NCBI GenBank assembly: GCA_003141795.1
Contig: PLNO01000358.1
Location: forward strand, 1 to 25,112
Source: Spirochaetaceae bacterium
Lineage (GTDB): Bacteria; Spirochaetota; Spirochaetia; SZUA-6; Fen-1364
Direction of reading: 5' to 3'
Length of the DNA stretch: 25,112 nt
The translations under genes and the position numbers were made by a program. The notes below the pieces were generated by a model. That model saw nothing but the letters and a program-made list of their open reading frames with translations, was not told the origin of the DNA and did no database searches. Shown piece by piece: positions 1 through 7,808 of this stretch (position 1 is the first letter of the stretch; the number at the start of each line of letters is the position of its first letter).

Positions 1-900
1 CATCGGAAGCGCGACAGATTGTTTCTCGACAAGTGCGCTCTTAAGCCTCATCAAGAGCTCCGTTCCCTCTTCGATGATCGTGAGGTCCGCAGTGAAGTTC
101 GTATCGAAAACCGCGTGAAATCCGAGGCGCCTTAACGCCGTTACCATTTTTCCGGTCACAAGCGTACCGGGAGGATAGCCGAAGCATTCCCCGAGCGCGG
201 CGCGAATGGCAGGGGCCGTCTGCACGACCACATGCTTTGTCTTATCTTCAAGTGTCGCCCAAACCTTATCAATGTCATTTTTTTCACGAATAGCCCCCAC
301 GGGACAAATGGCCGCGCACTGGCCACACTGGACGCAGGCCACATGGTCAAGATCCATCGTAAAGGCCGGACCGATCATGGTCTTATAACCGCGATTCTGG
401 GGAAAGAGCGCACCCACTCCCTGAACTTCGCCGCAAACGGTCACGCAGCGACGGCACTTGATGCAATTGCTGGAATCGCGTACAAGCGCCGGTGTGCTTT
501 CGTCGATGCGCGCTGCGGGCTTTTCACCTTTGTAATGGATGTCTTCGATCCCGAGATGGGAGGCGATCGCCTTCAATTCGCAGTCGTTACTACGCGTACA
601 ATATTGGCAGCTGCTTTCATGCTCGCTTAATAGAAGCTCCACCACCGTGCGCCGGGCTTCGCGCACCCGGCGATTGTTCGTATGGATCTTCATACCCTCG
701 GCCACCGGGGTCGAGCAAGAAGCCACGAGTGTTTTTGCGCCCTCCACCTCAACAAGACAAACACGGCAGGCACCGATCGGCGCCTTGCCTTCATAGTGAC
801 AAAGCGTCGGAATATGGATGCCCACCTTGCTGGCGGCATCAAGAACGGTCGCGTTCGCATCCACTGTAACTTCTGCGTTGTTAATGAAGATCTTCGGCAT
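1..900 (-). CDS. hydA: [FeFe] hydrogenase catalytic subunit HydA (NADH/NADP-linked type), 3' end outside window
   Basis: This is the catalytic subunit of a multimeric, NAD(P)-linked [FeFe] hydrogenase, cytoplasmic, which makes or uses H2. The first 300 residues are visible. A [2Fe-2S] domain has C34, C45, C48 and C62. A His-Cys [4Fe-4S] site follows with H94, C98, C101 and C107. Two [4Fe-4S] ferredoxin motifs have C146/C149/C152/C156 and C189/C192/C195/C199. The H-cluster domain begins near residue 225 (VVVQTAPAIRAALGE), with the typical DTNF and IIEEGTELL stretches. The H-cluster cysteine motifs lie beyond the left edge, so catalytic competence cannot be checked. The start ATG overlaps the stop of hydB by one base (TAATG) and has an AGGGG-type ribosome site, so the two are translationally coupled. 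The order hydC-hydB-hydA is the usual one for trimeric bifurcating hydrogenases. Confidence 0.93.
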   Translation of the reverse strand, partial: MPKIFINNAEVTVDANATVLDAASKVGIHIPTLCHYEGKAPIGACRVCLVEVEGAKTLVASCSTPVAEGMKIHTNNRRVREARRTVVELLLSEHESSCQYCTRSNDCELKAIASHLGIEDIHYKGEKPAARIDESTPALVRDSSNCIKCRRCVTVCGEVQGVGALFPQNRGYKTMIGPAFTMDLDHVACVQCGQCAAICPVGAIREKNDIDKVWATLEDKTKHVVVQTAPAIRAALGECFGYPPGTLVTGKMVTALRRLGFHAVFDTNFTADLTIIEEGTELLMRLKSALVEKQSVALPM

Positions 901-3900
901 TATTTATGTCCCCTGCGCGTAACCGTCTTGCCATAATCGCAGCGAAGACACCGCTTCGCCTGCCTCTGAGCCACATTCTCGTTCCAGGAAAGTTCCACTT
1001 CATCAAAATTGTGCTTACGCTTTTCAACGGCGATCGAACGCACGGACTCACGCGGGTAAGGAACAGGATCCACGTCAGGGTCAAAATCCGTATCCACGAC
1101 TTTTTCCTCCCGCCAGAAAGCATGATCCTCCCCCGTCAGAAACTGATCGATGCCGACAGCGGCTCTCTCCCCAGCGCCGATCGCTGCCACCACGGACCAA
1201 GGGCCTGAGGCCGCATCACCGCCCGCGAAAACTCCTGGGACCGAAGTCTGCCCCGTCACGGAATCCGCATAGACGAATTTATTCTGCGTCATCTTGATCT
1301 CAGCATCCTTAAGCTCAAAAAGTCTTCCGGCTTGGAGAGTCTGGCCGATCGCTCCGATCACCTGATCGGCTTCCAGCGTGAACTGATCCGCCCCATCCGC
1401 GGTCGGAGACCGGCGTCCACTGCGATCATAATCTCCTAGTTTCATCGTCATACATCTCACCCCGGTGACCTTGCCCTCCGGGTTTTTAAATATCTCCACG
1501 GGATGGGTAAGCGGCATCAATTTGACCCCTTCATAGACCGCTTCGCGCACCTCTTCGGCATAGGCCGGCATCTCTTCCTGGCTCCGGCGATAAAGCACGG
1601 TCACGATCTCCGCGCCCAAACGGAGTGCGGTCCTGGCAGCATCAATGGCCGCATTCCCGCCGCCCACCACCACCACTTTTTTCCCGACGGGCACGGACCC
1701 TCGAATGTTATATTCTCTCAAGAAAGGAAGGGCCATCACGACCCCATCGGCATCCTCACCCATGATCCCAAGCCCGAAAGATTCCGGAGCTCCGATCCCG
1801 ATGAAGATCGCATCATACTTTTTATCGCGCAATTCCTGCAGCGTAAAATCCTTCCCAAGCCGTTTGTTCGTCTCGATCGTCACGCCCAATTGTTCGATCA
1901 TGCGTATTTCACGCGCAAGGGTTTCGCGCGGCAGCCGGTATGCCGGGATCGTCTGCACCAACATTCCGCCCGGTCTTGGTTCCGATTCGAAGACGGTGGG
2001 CCGATACCCGAGTCTTGCCAGAAAATAAGCACATGAAAGCCCCGCGGGGCCCGCCCCAACGATCGCGATCTTACGCGCGGCATTCTGTTCATTGTGCCGG
2101 ACCTCGGGCACTTGGATCACCACTTCTTGGTCGACCATGAAACGCTTGATGCCGCGGATCGAGACTGAATCATCCAGGGTCGCCCGCCGGCATTTGTCTT
2201 CGCAAGTATGAAAGCAAACACGGGCACAGACCGCGGCAAAAGGATTCCGTTCGCGATGAAGCTTGAGCGCCTCTGCATAGCGCTTTTCTCCCACCAACGA
2301 CACAAAACCCGGAACATCCACCCCCGCAGGACACGCGGTCTGGCATGATGCTCGGACGAGCGACGGGCAAACCCCCGCTTCACAATGCCCTTCCCGGATA
2401 TGCTGATCATATTCTTTCCGGAAATGGCGGATCGTTGAAAGGACGGGATTAGGGGCCGTCTGTCCCAGTCCGCAAAGGGAGGTTTCCTTGATCTGCAAAC
2501 CTAACCGGACCAATTTTTCAACATCGCCTTCCTCGCCCTGCCCCGCACAAATGCGTTCCAGGATCTCAAGCATGCGCTTGGTTCCGACACGGCACGGCAC
2601 GCACTTGCCGCACGATTCATCCTGCACGAAATCCAGAAAGAACCTTGCGACGTCCACCATGCAGGAATCTTCGTCCATGACTATGAGACCGCCGGAACCC
2701 ATGATCGCGCCGAGCTCTTCAAGAGTTTTATAGTCGAGAGGAACGTTCAGATATTCTTTGGGGATACAACCCCCCGACGGACCGCCGATCTGCGCAGCCT
2801 TGTATTTCTTGCCGCCTTTGATCCCTCCCCCGATATCATAAATAAGCTCTCCGAGAGGGGTCCCGATCGGAACTTCCACGAGCCCCGTGTTTTTGATGGC
2901 TCCCGCCAATGCAAAGACCTTCGTCCCCTTGCTCGCCGCAGTCCCGTAGGAAGCATACCAATCCGCGCCTTTAAAAAGAATGACGGGAATATTGGCATAC
3001 GTTTCAACGTTATTGAGAAGACTCGGTTTATCCCAAAGACCTTTCTGGGCCGGGAACGGAGGACGAGGCCTCGGTTCGCCGCGTTTTCCTTCGATGGAGC
3101 GCATGAGCGCCGTTTCCTCACCGCAAACAAAAGCCCCGGAACCCATCCGGATCTCCAGATCAAAATTAAAACTACTCCCGAGGATATTCTGACCGAGAAG
3201 TCCCGTTTCCTTGGCATGCTCGATCGCTTTCGTGAGCCTCGAAACCGCAAGCGGATATTCCGCGCGGACATAAACAAATCCGCGAGCGGCGCCGATCGCA
3301 TAAGCGGCGATCAACATGCCTTCGATCACGCTATGGGGATCTCCTTCCAGAACGCTGCGGTCCATAAAAGCGCCGGGATCCCCTTCATCCGCATTGCAAA
3401 TGGCATACTTCACATCACCGGGAGCGATGCGGGTTAATTCCCACTTCAATCCTGTCGAGAATCCCGCGCCTCCGCGGCCGCGAAGACCGGATTTCTTGAC
3501 CTGTTTGATCACTTCATCCGGTGTCATGGAGACCAGTGCTTTGGCAAGCGCCTGATAGCCGTCCTGCGCGATATAATCACCGATCTTCAGGGGGTCGATC
3601 TTCCCACAGTTCCTGAGAACGATCTTGATCTGCTTTTTGAAAAAATCCATATCGTTCTGTTTAAGGACCGGTTTGTTGTCTTTGATGTCGCGCGGAGCCA
3701 ACCGCTCGACGGGCTTCCCTTTCCGGAGATGTTCGTCCACAATATCACGCGCGTCTTCGGGCTTAAGATTCTCATAGAAAGTCTGGTCGGGATTGACCAC
3801 AATCACGGGTCCCTGTGCGCAAGGCCCAAGACAGCCTGTCTCCACGACCTCTACATCCAGTTTTTCTTCTTTGATCTTTTGTTCGAGGGCCTTTTTGAGC

Positions 3901-4040
3901 CGGAGAGATCCCGACGCGATACAACCGGCGCCGGAACAAAGGAGGATCTGTTTTTTTGAGGCGTTCTTCTTCTGTTCGGCCAAAACCTTTTTCTTGACCT
4001 TATTCAGGTCTTCAAGTGACGCGATCCGTGAAAGGGCCAT
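900..4040 (-). CDS. hydB: HydB-type NAD-binding flavoprotein fused to a GltD/NfnB-like NAD(P)H oxidoreductase
   Basis: This 1046-residue protein is the diaphorase subunit of the hydrogenase, with an unusual tail. A thioredoxin-like [2Fe-2S] domain comes first (C35, C40, C70, C74). The NuoF-type FMN/NAD module spans about 140-540, with GLRGRGGAGF near 186 and CNADEGDPGAF at 215. Its [4Fe-4S] site is C477/C480/C483 plus C523. From about 565 a GltD-like module replaces the usual C-terminal ferredoxin domain of HydB: a cysteine-rich helical domain (C566, C570, C605, C609, C613, C617), an FAD-binding VGAGPAG near 661, a second dinucleotide site VVGGGNAAID near 791, and a terminal CLRCDYG. The second module suggests a further NADPH- or NADH-reactive flavin, as in Nfn-type transhydrogenases and glutamate synthase small subunits. 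Fusions of these families are known. Whether this one bifurcates electrons is inference. The gene starts 4 bases after hydC ends, with AAGGAGG inside the hydC tail. Confidence 0.92.
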   Translation of the reverse strand: MALSRIASLEDLNKVKKKVLAEQKKNASKKQILLCSGAGCIASGSLRLKKALEQKIKEEKLDVEVVETGCLGPCAQGPVIVVNPDQTFYENLKPEDARDIVDEHLRKGKPVERLAPRDIKDNKPVLKQNDMDFFKKQIKIVLRNCGKIDPLKIGDYIAQDGYQALAKALVSMTPDEVIKQVKKSGLRGRGGAGFSTGLKWELTRIAPGDVKYAICNADEGDPGAFMDRSVLEGDPHSVIEGMLIAAYAIGAARGFVYVRAEYPLAVSRLTKAIEHAKETGLLGQNILGSSFNFDLEIRMGSGAFVCGEETALMRSIEGKRGEPRPRPPFPAQKGLWDKPSLLNNVETYANIPVILFKGADWYASYGTAASKGTKVFALAGAIKNTGLVEVPIGTPLGELIYDIGGGIKGGKKYKAAQIGGPSGGCIPKEYLNVPLDYKTLEELGAIMGSGGLIVMDEDSCMVDVARFFLDFVQDESCGKCVPCRVGTKRMLEILERICAGQGEEGDVEKLVRLGLQIKETSLCGLGQTAPNPVLSTIRHFRKEYDQHIREGHCEAGVCPSLVRASCQTACPAGVDVPGFVSLVGEKRYAEALKLHRERNPFAAVCARVCFHTCEDKCRRATLDDSVSIRGIKRFMVDQEVVIQVPEVRHNEQNAARKIAIVGAGPAGLSCAYFLARLGYRPTVFESEPRPGGMLVQTIPAYRLPRETLAREIRMIEQLGVTIETNKRLGKDFTLQELRDKKYDAIFIGIGAPESFGLGIMGEDADGVVMALPFLREYNIRGSVPVGKKVVVVGGGNAAIDAARTALRLGAEIVTVLYRRSQEEMPAYAEEVREAVYEGVKLMPLTHPVEIFKNPEGKVTGVRCMTMKLGDYDRSGRRSPTADGADQFTLEADQVIGAIGQTLQAGRLFELKDAEIKMTQNKFVYADSVTGQTSVPGVFAGGDAASGPWSVVAAIGAGERAAVGIDQFLTGEDHAFWREEKVVDTDFDPDVDPVPYPRESVRSIAVEKRKHNFDEVELSWNENVAQRQAKRCLRCDYGKTVTRRGHK

Positions 4041-4041
4041 T

Positions 4042-4560
4042 TTATCGAGCCTCCTTCACGTCTTCGCCTTCGTGCTGATACTGGCTGATCATTTCGCGGA
4101 TCTTAGCCGGCTTCACCCGCTGGTGAACATCGTCATTGATCATTGCGACGGGGGCCAGGCCGCAGGCGCCGATGCAGGCCACCACTTCCAGGCTGAACAG
4201 CCCGTCGCGGGTGGTCTGGCCGGCGGTGATCTTCAGCCCGCGCTGCACAACCTCCAGGAGCTGGGATGACCCCTTCACGTGGCAGGCCGTTCCGTCGCAC
4301 AGACGGATGACGTGCTTGCCCTTGGGCTCCAGCGCGAAGTGCGCGTAGAAGGTCGCCACGCCGTACACGCGCGCCGGTGGCAGGCCGAGGGAGGTGGCGA
4401 CGTACACCATCACCTCCTCCGGCAGATAGCGATACTCCTCCTGCACGGCCTGCAGGATGGGGATGAGCCGGTTGGGGTCCCGTCCGTGGGCGTCCAGGAT
4501 CCTGCAGACGGACTCAAACCTTCGCGTGGCGAGCGGCGGGCTCTGTGGTGTCGTTGTCAT
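4042..4560 (-). CDS. hydC: NuoE-like [2Fe-2S] subunit HydC of the hydrogenase
   Basis: A 172-residue thioredoxin-fold [2Fe-2S] subunit homologous to NuoE, expected to pass electrons between HydB and HydA. The cluster ligands are C88, C93, C129 and C133 in the standard C-x4-C ... C-x3-C layout (CDGTACHVKG and CIGACGLAPV). The N-terminal helical bundle (ILDAHGRDPNRLIPILQ, then YLPEEVM and FYAHF) is typical and the length is normal. The start lies inside the end of rex (47-bp overlap) and has a strong AGGAGG site 8 bases upstream. Composition changes abruptly near 4,140, about residue 140 and just after the last cysteine: upstream codons are about 70% GC, while the last 30 codons and hydBA are much lower. 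The gene is intact, but it may be a recombinant or an assembly junction. Confidence 0.93.
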   Translation of the reverse strand: MTTTPQSPPLATRRFESVCRILDAHGRDPNRLIPILQAVQEEYRYLPEEVMVYVATSLGLPPARVYGVATFYAHFALEPKGKHVIRLCDGTACHVKGSSQLLEVVQRGLKITAGQTTRDGLFSLEVVACIGACGLAPVAMINDDVHQRVKPAKIREMISQYQHEGEDVKEAR

Positions 4561-5227
4561 CGGGTAGTTCCTCCTTCTTCTTCTCCAGTTTCAGCGTACG
4601 CGCGAGCTTGCTCGACAGCACGGCGAGGCTGGAGGCGAGCTGCACTTCCTCCACGATGACCGAGGGAGGAACCGTCAGGATGACGGGCGCAAAGTTCCAG
4701 ATCGCGCGGATGCCGGCGGCAACCATCGTGTCCGCCACGTTCTGCGCGCTTTCTGCCGGTACGGTGATGATGCCCATGCGGATGATCATGCGGCGCGCGA
4801 GGTCGGTGAACTTCTCCATGGGGAGCACCTCCTTGTCGTGCACGGGCCGGCCCACCTTGAGCGGGTCCCTGTCGAAGGCCGCGACGATCGAAAGGCCGCA
4901 GGCCGGGAAGCGCTCGTAGCCCAGGAGCGCCGTGCCCAGCGCTCCTGCGCCGACGAGGAACGCCTCGGTCGTGTTGTTCCAGCCGAGGAAGTCCTCGATC
5001 GCATCGACGAGGGGCCGCACCTCGTAGCCGATCCGGGATTTGCCGACGATGCCCGTGGCCTCGATGTCCTTGCGCACCTGGGTCGGATCGAAGCGAAGCT
5101 CTTCCCCGATGCGTGTGCAGGAAACCACCTCACGCCCGTTCTTCACGAGCTGAACGAGCACGGAGTGGTACAGGGCGAGCCGCCGAAGGGTCGGCCCCGG
5201 TGCGTGGCGCTGCAGATTGTCCTTCAT
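4514..5227 (-). CDS. rex: Redox-sensing transcriptional repressor Rex
   Basis: A 237-residue Rex family repressor. In this family DNA binding is released when NADH rises, so genes for NADH disposal are derepressed. The N-terminal winged helix covers about residues 10-85 (RLALYHSVLVQL, SCTRIGEELRFDPTQVRKD). The Rossmann domain follows, with the NAD(H) motif GAGALGTALLGY. The C-terminal part (VPAESAQNVADTMVAAGI, WNFAP) is also typical of Rex. I chose the ATG at 5227 rather than the one at 5245, because an AGGAGAGGTG ribosome site lies just before 5227, inside the longer version. It is the first gene of rex-hydC-hydB-hydA and overlaps hydC by 47 bp. The hydrogenase is therefore the obvious target, and autoregulation is likely given the palindrome in its promoter. 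The last 25 residues are a charged tail rich in K, E and D. Confidence 0.95.
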   Translation of the reverse strand: MKDNLQRHAPGPTLRRLALYHSVLVQLVKNGREVVSCTRIGEELRFDPTQVRKDIEATGIVGKSRIGYEVRPLVDAIEDFLGWNNTTEAFLVGAGALGTALLGYERFPACGLSIVAAFDRDPLKVGRPVHDKEVLPMEKFTDLARRMIIRMGIITVPAESAQNVADTMVAAGIRAIWNFAPVILTVPPSVIVEEVQLASSLAVLSSKLARTLKLEKKKEELPDDNDTTEPAARHAKV

Positions 5228-5265
5228 CGCTTCACCTCTCCTCATTCAGTATTTATTTCTCTATT

Positions 5266-5294
5266 ACCCTAAACTGATATATCAGTTCGGTCAA
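5266..5294 (-). promoter_or_regulatory. rex-hyd promoter with a palindromic operator in the spacer
   Basis: Read on the minus strand, TTGACC (5294-5289) and TAGGGT (5271-5266) are 17 bases apart, a sigma70-like pair with a good -35 and a weak -10. The spacer is almost entirely the 16-bp perfect palindrome AACTGATATATCAGTT (5272-5287). A repressor bound there would block polymerase. Rex is the natural candidate because the promoter drives rex and hyd, but the sequence is not the textbook TTGTGA-N6-TCACAA Rex box: here TGA and TCA are 4 bases apart. The palindrome is seen directly; the Rex assignment is inference. Confidence 0.6.
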
Positions 5295-5381
5295 GAGGAT
5301 TCAGGAAAAAAATATTGAATTCTGGGGGGGATCGCACGGGACGAAGGTTGAGAGCCAGGGAGGGATACAGAGAGGAGGCGA

Positions 5382-5948
5382 TCAGAGCGAGGTGAGTTTT
5401 TTCAGCAAATAGTCCTTATTTTTGGCAAAATAAGCCTTCAATTCCTCGAAAGAGTCGGCTGTTTCCGATGCTGCCCCGGAGAGGACAAGCACATTATTAC
5501 GCCACCGGTACCAGAGGAAATGCGGCATGTACGGGGTGCAGCGCCGCCGGGTGCTGCATTGCGCTTCGAGCTGCTGCGCCAGCTCGATGTGGTTGACGTC
5601 CCCGGCCAGATAGTAGATGTCGGCCTCGGCAATGCCCAGGACGATCCGGCGGAAACCCTCCGCCATCGCATCGTCATGGCGAAAGCCCTCCAGGGCGATG
5701 TCCTTGGATCCGAGCCTGAGGTCGTACCCCTGGAGCCGCAGCGCCTTGCGCATGGCCACTATTTCATCGCGGATCTGGTGGATGGCCAGCGAGTCCTTGC
5801 GCGCCGCGGACAGACGCGTGCGAAGCGTCCTGATGTCCTCCTCATAGGACTCCAGCAGATGGACACGGCTGAGGAAGTTCGTCGTGTCGGAGAGCAGAGT
5901 CCACGTCGAGCTGAGCGATTCCGCGAGTTTGTCGAATATTCGGTGCAT
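5382..5948 (-). CDS. Hypothetical protein, unrecognised family
   Basis: I do not recognise this protein. From the chosen start it is 188 residues with no signal peptide or membrane segment. The first half is charged and helical, possibly coiled-coil (SYEEDIRTLRTRLSAARK, IHQIRDEIVAMRKALRLQG). The second half is mixed (EGFRRIVLGIAEADIYYLAG, YMPHFLWYRWRNNVLVLSG) and ends in a lysine-rich helix. The frame stays open up to an ATG at 6137 (251 residues), but that ATG has no ribosome site and lies just upstream of the start point expected from the TTGTCA/TATAAT promoter at 6140-6169. The ATG at 5948 has AAGG a few bases before it and is preferred, though still uncertain. The gene is divergent from the sugar cluster and points toward rex, with about 90 bp between its stop and the rex promoter. 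Confidence 0.6.
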   Translation of the reverse strand: MHRIFDKLAESLSSTWTLLSDTTNFLSRVHLLESYEEDIRTLRTRLSAARKDSLAIHQIRDEIVAMRKALRLQGYDLRLGSKDIALEGFRHDDAMAEGFRRIVLGIAEADIYYLAGDVNHIELAQQLEAQCSTRRRCTPYMPHFLWYRWRNNVLVLSGAASETADSFEELKAYFAKNKDYLLKKLTSL

Positions 5949-6139
5949 GAGGACCTTGGGAAAAAAGTAGACCCTGTGCGGAAAGCGGTCAAGCAAATGC
6001 GCTCCGCCAGTCGCGATCTTGACCGTAAGTGAAACAGTGTGTCCCAAGTTGAGGCCCCAAGCCGGAGGCCTGAGAAATGCGAAGGGTTCCTTCACCGGCA
6101 ACTTCGCACGCTTGTGTCCGGAATGACTACTATGCATGA

Positions 6140-6169
6140 ATTATAAATTTTAAATTTAGTTATTGACAA
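6140..6169 (-). promoter_or_regulatory. Minus-strand sigma70-type promoter for the hypothetical gene
   Basis: On the minus strand TTGTCA (6169-6164) is followed after 18 bases by a perfect TATAAT (6145-6140). The predicted start point is near 6133, downstream of the ATG at 6137, which argues that translation starts further in, at 5948. This leaves a leader of about 185 nt. Its -35 occupies the same base pairs as the -35 of the plus-strand promoter. Confidence 0.5.
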
Positions 6170-6189
6170 TTCAGTATTCATAATATAAT
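6163..6189 (+). promoter_or_regulatory. Sigma70-type promoter of the sugar-acid catabolic cluster
   Basis: TTGACA (6163-6168) and TATAAT (6184-6189) both match consensus perfectly, though the spacing is a short 15 bases; a weaker -10 (TAATAA, 6186-6191) gives 17. The surrounding 6130-6195 is strikingly AT-rich compared with its neighbours. The leader to the aldehyde dehydrogenase ATG would be about 100 nt. The strong hexamers imply that regulation is by repression, perhaps by the GntR protein encoded at 17668. Confidence 0.6.
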
Positions 6190-6215
6190 AATCCAGAAGC
6201 TCGGGGTCGTTGAGC

Positions 6216-6239
6216 CCCTGCACAATCTGAGTTGCAGGG
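6216..6239 (+). other. Leader RNA stem-loop upstream of the aldehyde dehydrogenase
   Basis: CCCTGCA (6216-6222) and TGCAGGG (6233-6239) form a perfect 7-bp stem with a 10-nt loop in the untranslated leader. There is no U tract, so it is not a simple terminator, and it matches no riboswitch I know. It may affect mRNA stability, or be a chance feature. Confidence 0.35.
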
Positions 6240-6296
6240 AAGCGTGTTGAACCAGCCGGGCACCCGCCCCTGAGTCGGACATGAAGGAGAGGTGAA

Positions 6297-7763
6297 ATGG
6301 AAGCACTGAAGCAACTGATCGGTCAGGACTGGGTCCCGGCGGCATCAAACGAAAACCTGGACGACATCAACCCCGCGACCGAGGAGGTCATCGCCACGGT
6401 CCCGCGCTCGAGGGCGGAGGATGTCGACCGCGCGGTGACCGCTGCCTGGGAGGCATACCGACAGGCATGGGGCAGGATGGACGCCTCGGAACGCGGCAGG
6501 CTTCTGTACAAGCTTGCCGACCTCGTCGAGCGTGACGCCGCGATTATCGGCCGCATGGATTCCGAGGATATGGGCAAACCGCTGGCGGACGCAACTGGCT
6601 GCGTCGGAGGCGCGGCAGGAGAGCTTCGGTACTACGCCGGCTTGACGGACAAGATCGAGGGAAAGCTTCTGGACACGCCCGAGGGGTACTTCGGCTACAC
6701 TCTGCGCGAACCATACGGCGTCGTTGCGGCGATCATTCCCTGGAACTTCCCCATTAACCAGATTACCGTCAAGGTCGCCCCCGCACTGGCGGCCGGCAAT
6801 GCCGTGATTCTCAAGCCGTCCGATGTCTCCCCCCGTTCCGCGCTGCATTTCGGCAAGCTGGCTCTCGAGGCGGGACTGCCTCCGGGCACGCTGAACGTAC
6901 TGACGGGACATGGGGAAGAGATGGGCACCGCGCTCGTTCAGCACCCCGGGGTGGCACGGCTCACCTTCACGGGGAGCTGCGCCACCGGGCGCAAGATCCT
7001 CCAGGGATCGGCGTCGAATTTCAAGAAGTTGACGCTCGAGCTTGGCGGAAAGACTGCAAATGTCATCATGCCTGACGCGAACATGGAAGCCGCTGTCAGC
7101 TGGGCGGCGCGCACGGCATTCCTGAACACGGGGCAGATCTGTACCACTGGTTCCCGCCTGCTGCTGCACAAGAGCATCAAGAAAGAGTTTCTCGCGGCTC
7201 TGATCGAGCGCACGAAGAAGATCACGGTAGGAGATCCCCGTGACCCGAAGACTGCGCTCGGACCCCTGTGCTCGAAGGATCAGTACGAGAAGGTCGGTCG
7301 CTACCTCGACATCGCCAGGAAAGAGAAGATGGAGTTTCTGACCGGGCAGGAGAATCCTGTTACCAACCGCTTCAAGAAGGGCTACTACATGGTCCCCACG
7401 ATTCTCGACGCCGTTCCCCGCACATCCTCGGTTGCGCGTGACGAGATCTTCGGGCCCGTGTTGAGCGTCTTTACCTTCTCCTCCGAGGAAGAGGCGATAG
7501 AAATCGCGAATGATACGAACACGGGTCTTGCCGCCGATCTCTGGAGCACCGACTTCGCGACGGTACACAGGATGGCCGCTAGGCTTGAGGCGGGAATCAT
7601 CTGGGTCAACTGCAGCAACGTGGTTTGTCCCTGGATGCCGTACGGCGGACAGAAGACGAGCGGAAGCGGTTTTGAGAGTGGCCCGGAAAACATAATCGAA
7701 TTCACGAAGCTGAAGACGGTCGTCTCCAATCTGACGGGACAAGCTATCGGGTGGCCGTCGTGA
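6297..7763 (+). CDS. NAD(P)-dependent aldehyde dehydrogenase
   Basis: A 488-residue member of the aldehyde dehydrogenase superfamily, oxidising an aldehyde to its acid with NAD(P)+; cytoplasmic. It is full length, with the nucleotide-binding stretch IIPWNFPINQ, the catalytic base E248 (LELGGK) and the nucleophile C282 (FLNTGQICTTGSR). The C-terminal EIFGPVLSV and PYGGQKTSGSG are also present. It is closest in character to the betaine/hydroxy-aldehyde group; the substrate is not readable from sequence. The start has an AGGAGAGGTG ribosome site (GGAGAGGTGAAATG). It is the first gene of the catabolic cluster and lies about 45 bp before the RidA gene. In this setting it could oxidise an amino-sugar-derived aldehyde or a side product such as glycolaldehyde, lactaldehyde or a semialdehyde. 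Confidence 0.92.
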   Translation: MEALKQLIGQDWVPAASNENLDDINPATEEVIATVPRSRAEDVDRAVTAAWEAYRQAWGRMDASERGRLLYKLADLVERDAAIIGRMDSEDMGKPLADATGCVGGAAGELRYYAGLTDKIEGKLLDTPEGYFGYTLREPYGVVAAIIPWNFPINQITVKVAPALAAGNAVILKPSDVSPRSALHFGKLALEAGLPPGTLNVLTGHGEEMGTALVQHPGVARLTFTGSCATGRKILQGSASNFKKLTLELGGKTANVIMPDANMEAAVSWAARTAFLNTGQICTTGSRLLLHKSIKKEFLAALIERTKKITVGDPRDPKTALGPLCSKDQYEKVGRYLDIARKEKMEFLTGQENPVTNRFKKGYYMVPTILDAVPRTSSVARDEIFGPVLSVFTFSSEEEAIEIANDTNTGLAADLWSTDFATVHRMAARLEAGIIWVNCSNVVCPWMPYGGQKTSGSGFESGPENIIEFTKLKTVVSNLTGQAIGWPS

Positions 7764-7808
7764 GAAACGCGTCCCAGATCATCATCAGCATTGTTGTGGG
7801 AGGATTCC

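Noticed and set aside
6196..6296. Riboswitch in the leader of the aldehyde dehydrogenase
   Set aside because: Only a single 7-bp hairpin is visible, with no conserved riboswitch core and no alternative terminator.
6345..7742. Open frame of 465 codons on the minus strand across the aldehyde dehydrogenase
   Set aside because: The plus frame has all catalytic motifs of an aldehyde dehydrogenase. The antisense frame is arginine- and histidine-rich with no family motif, a usual shadow in GC-rich genes.
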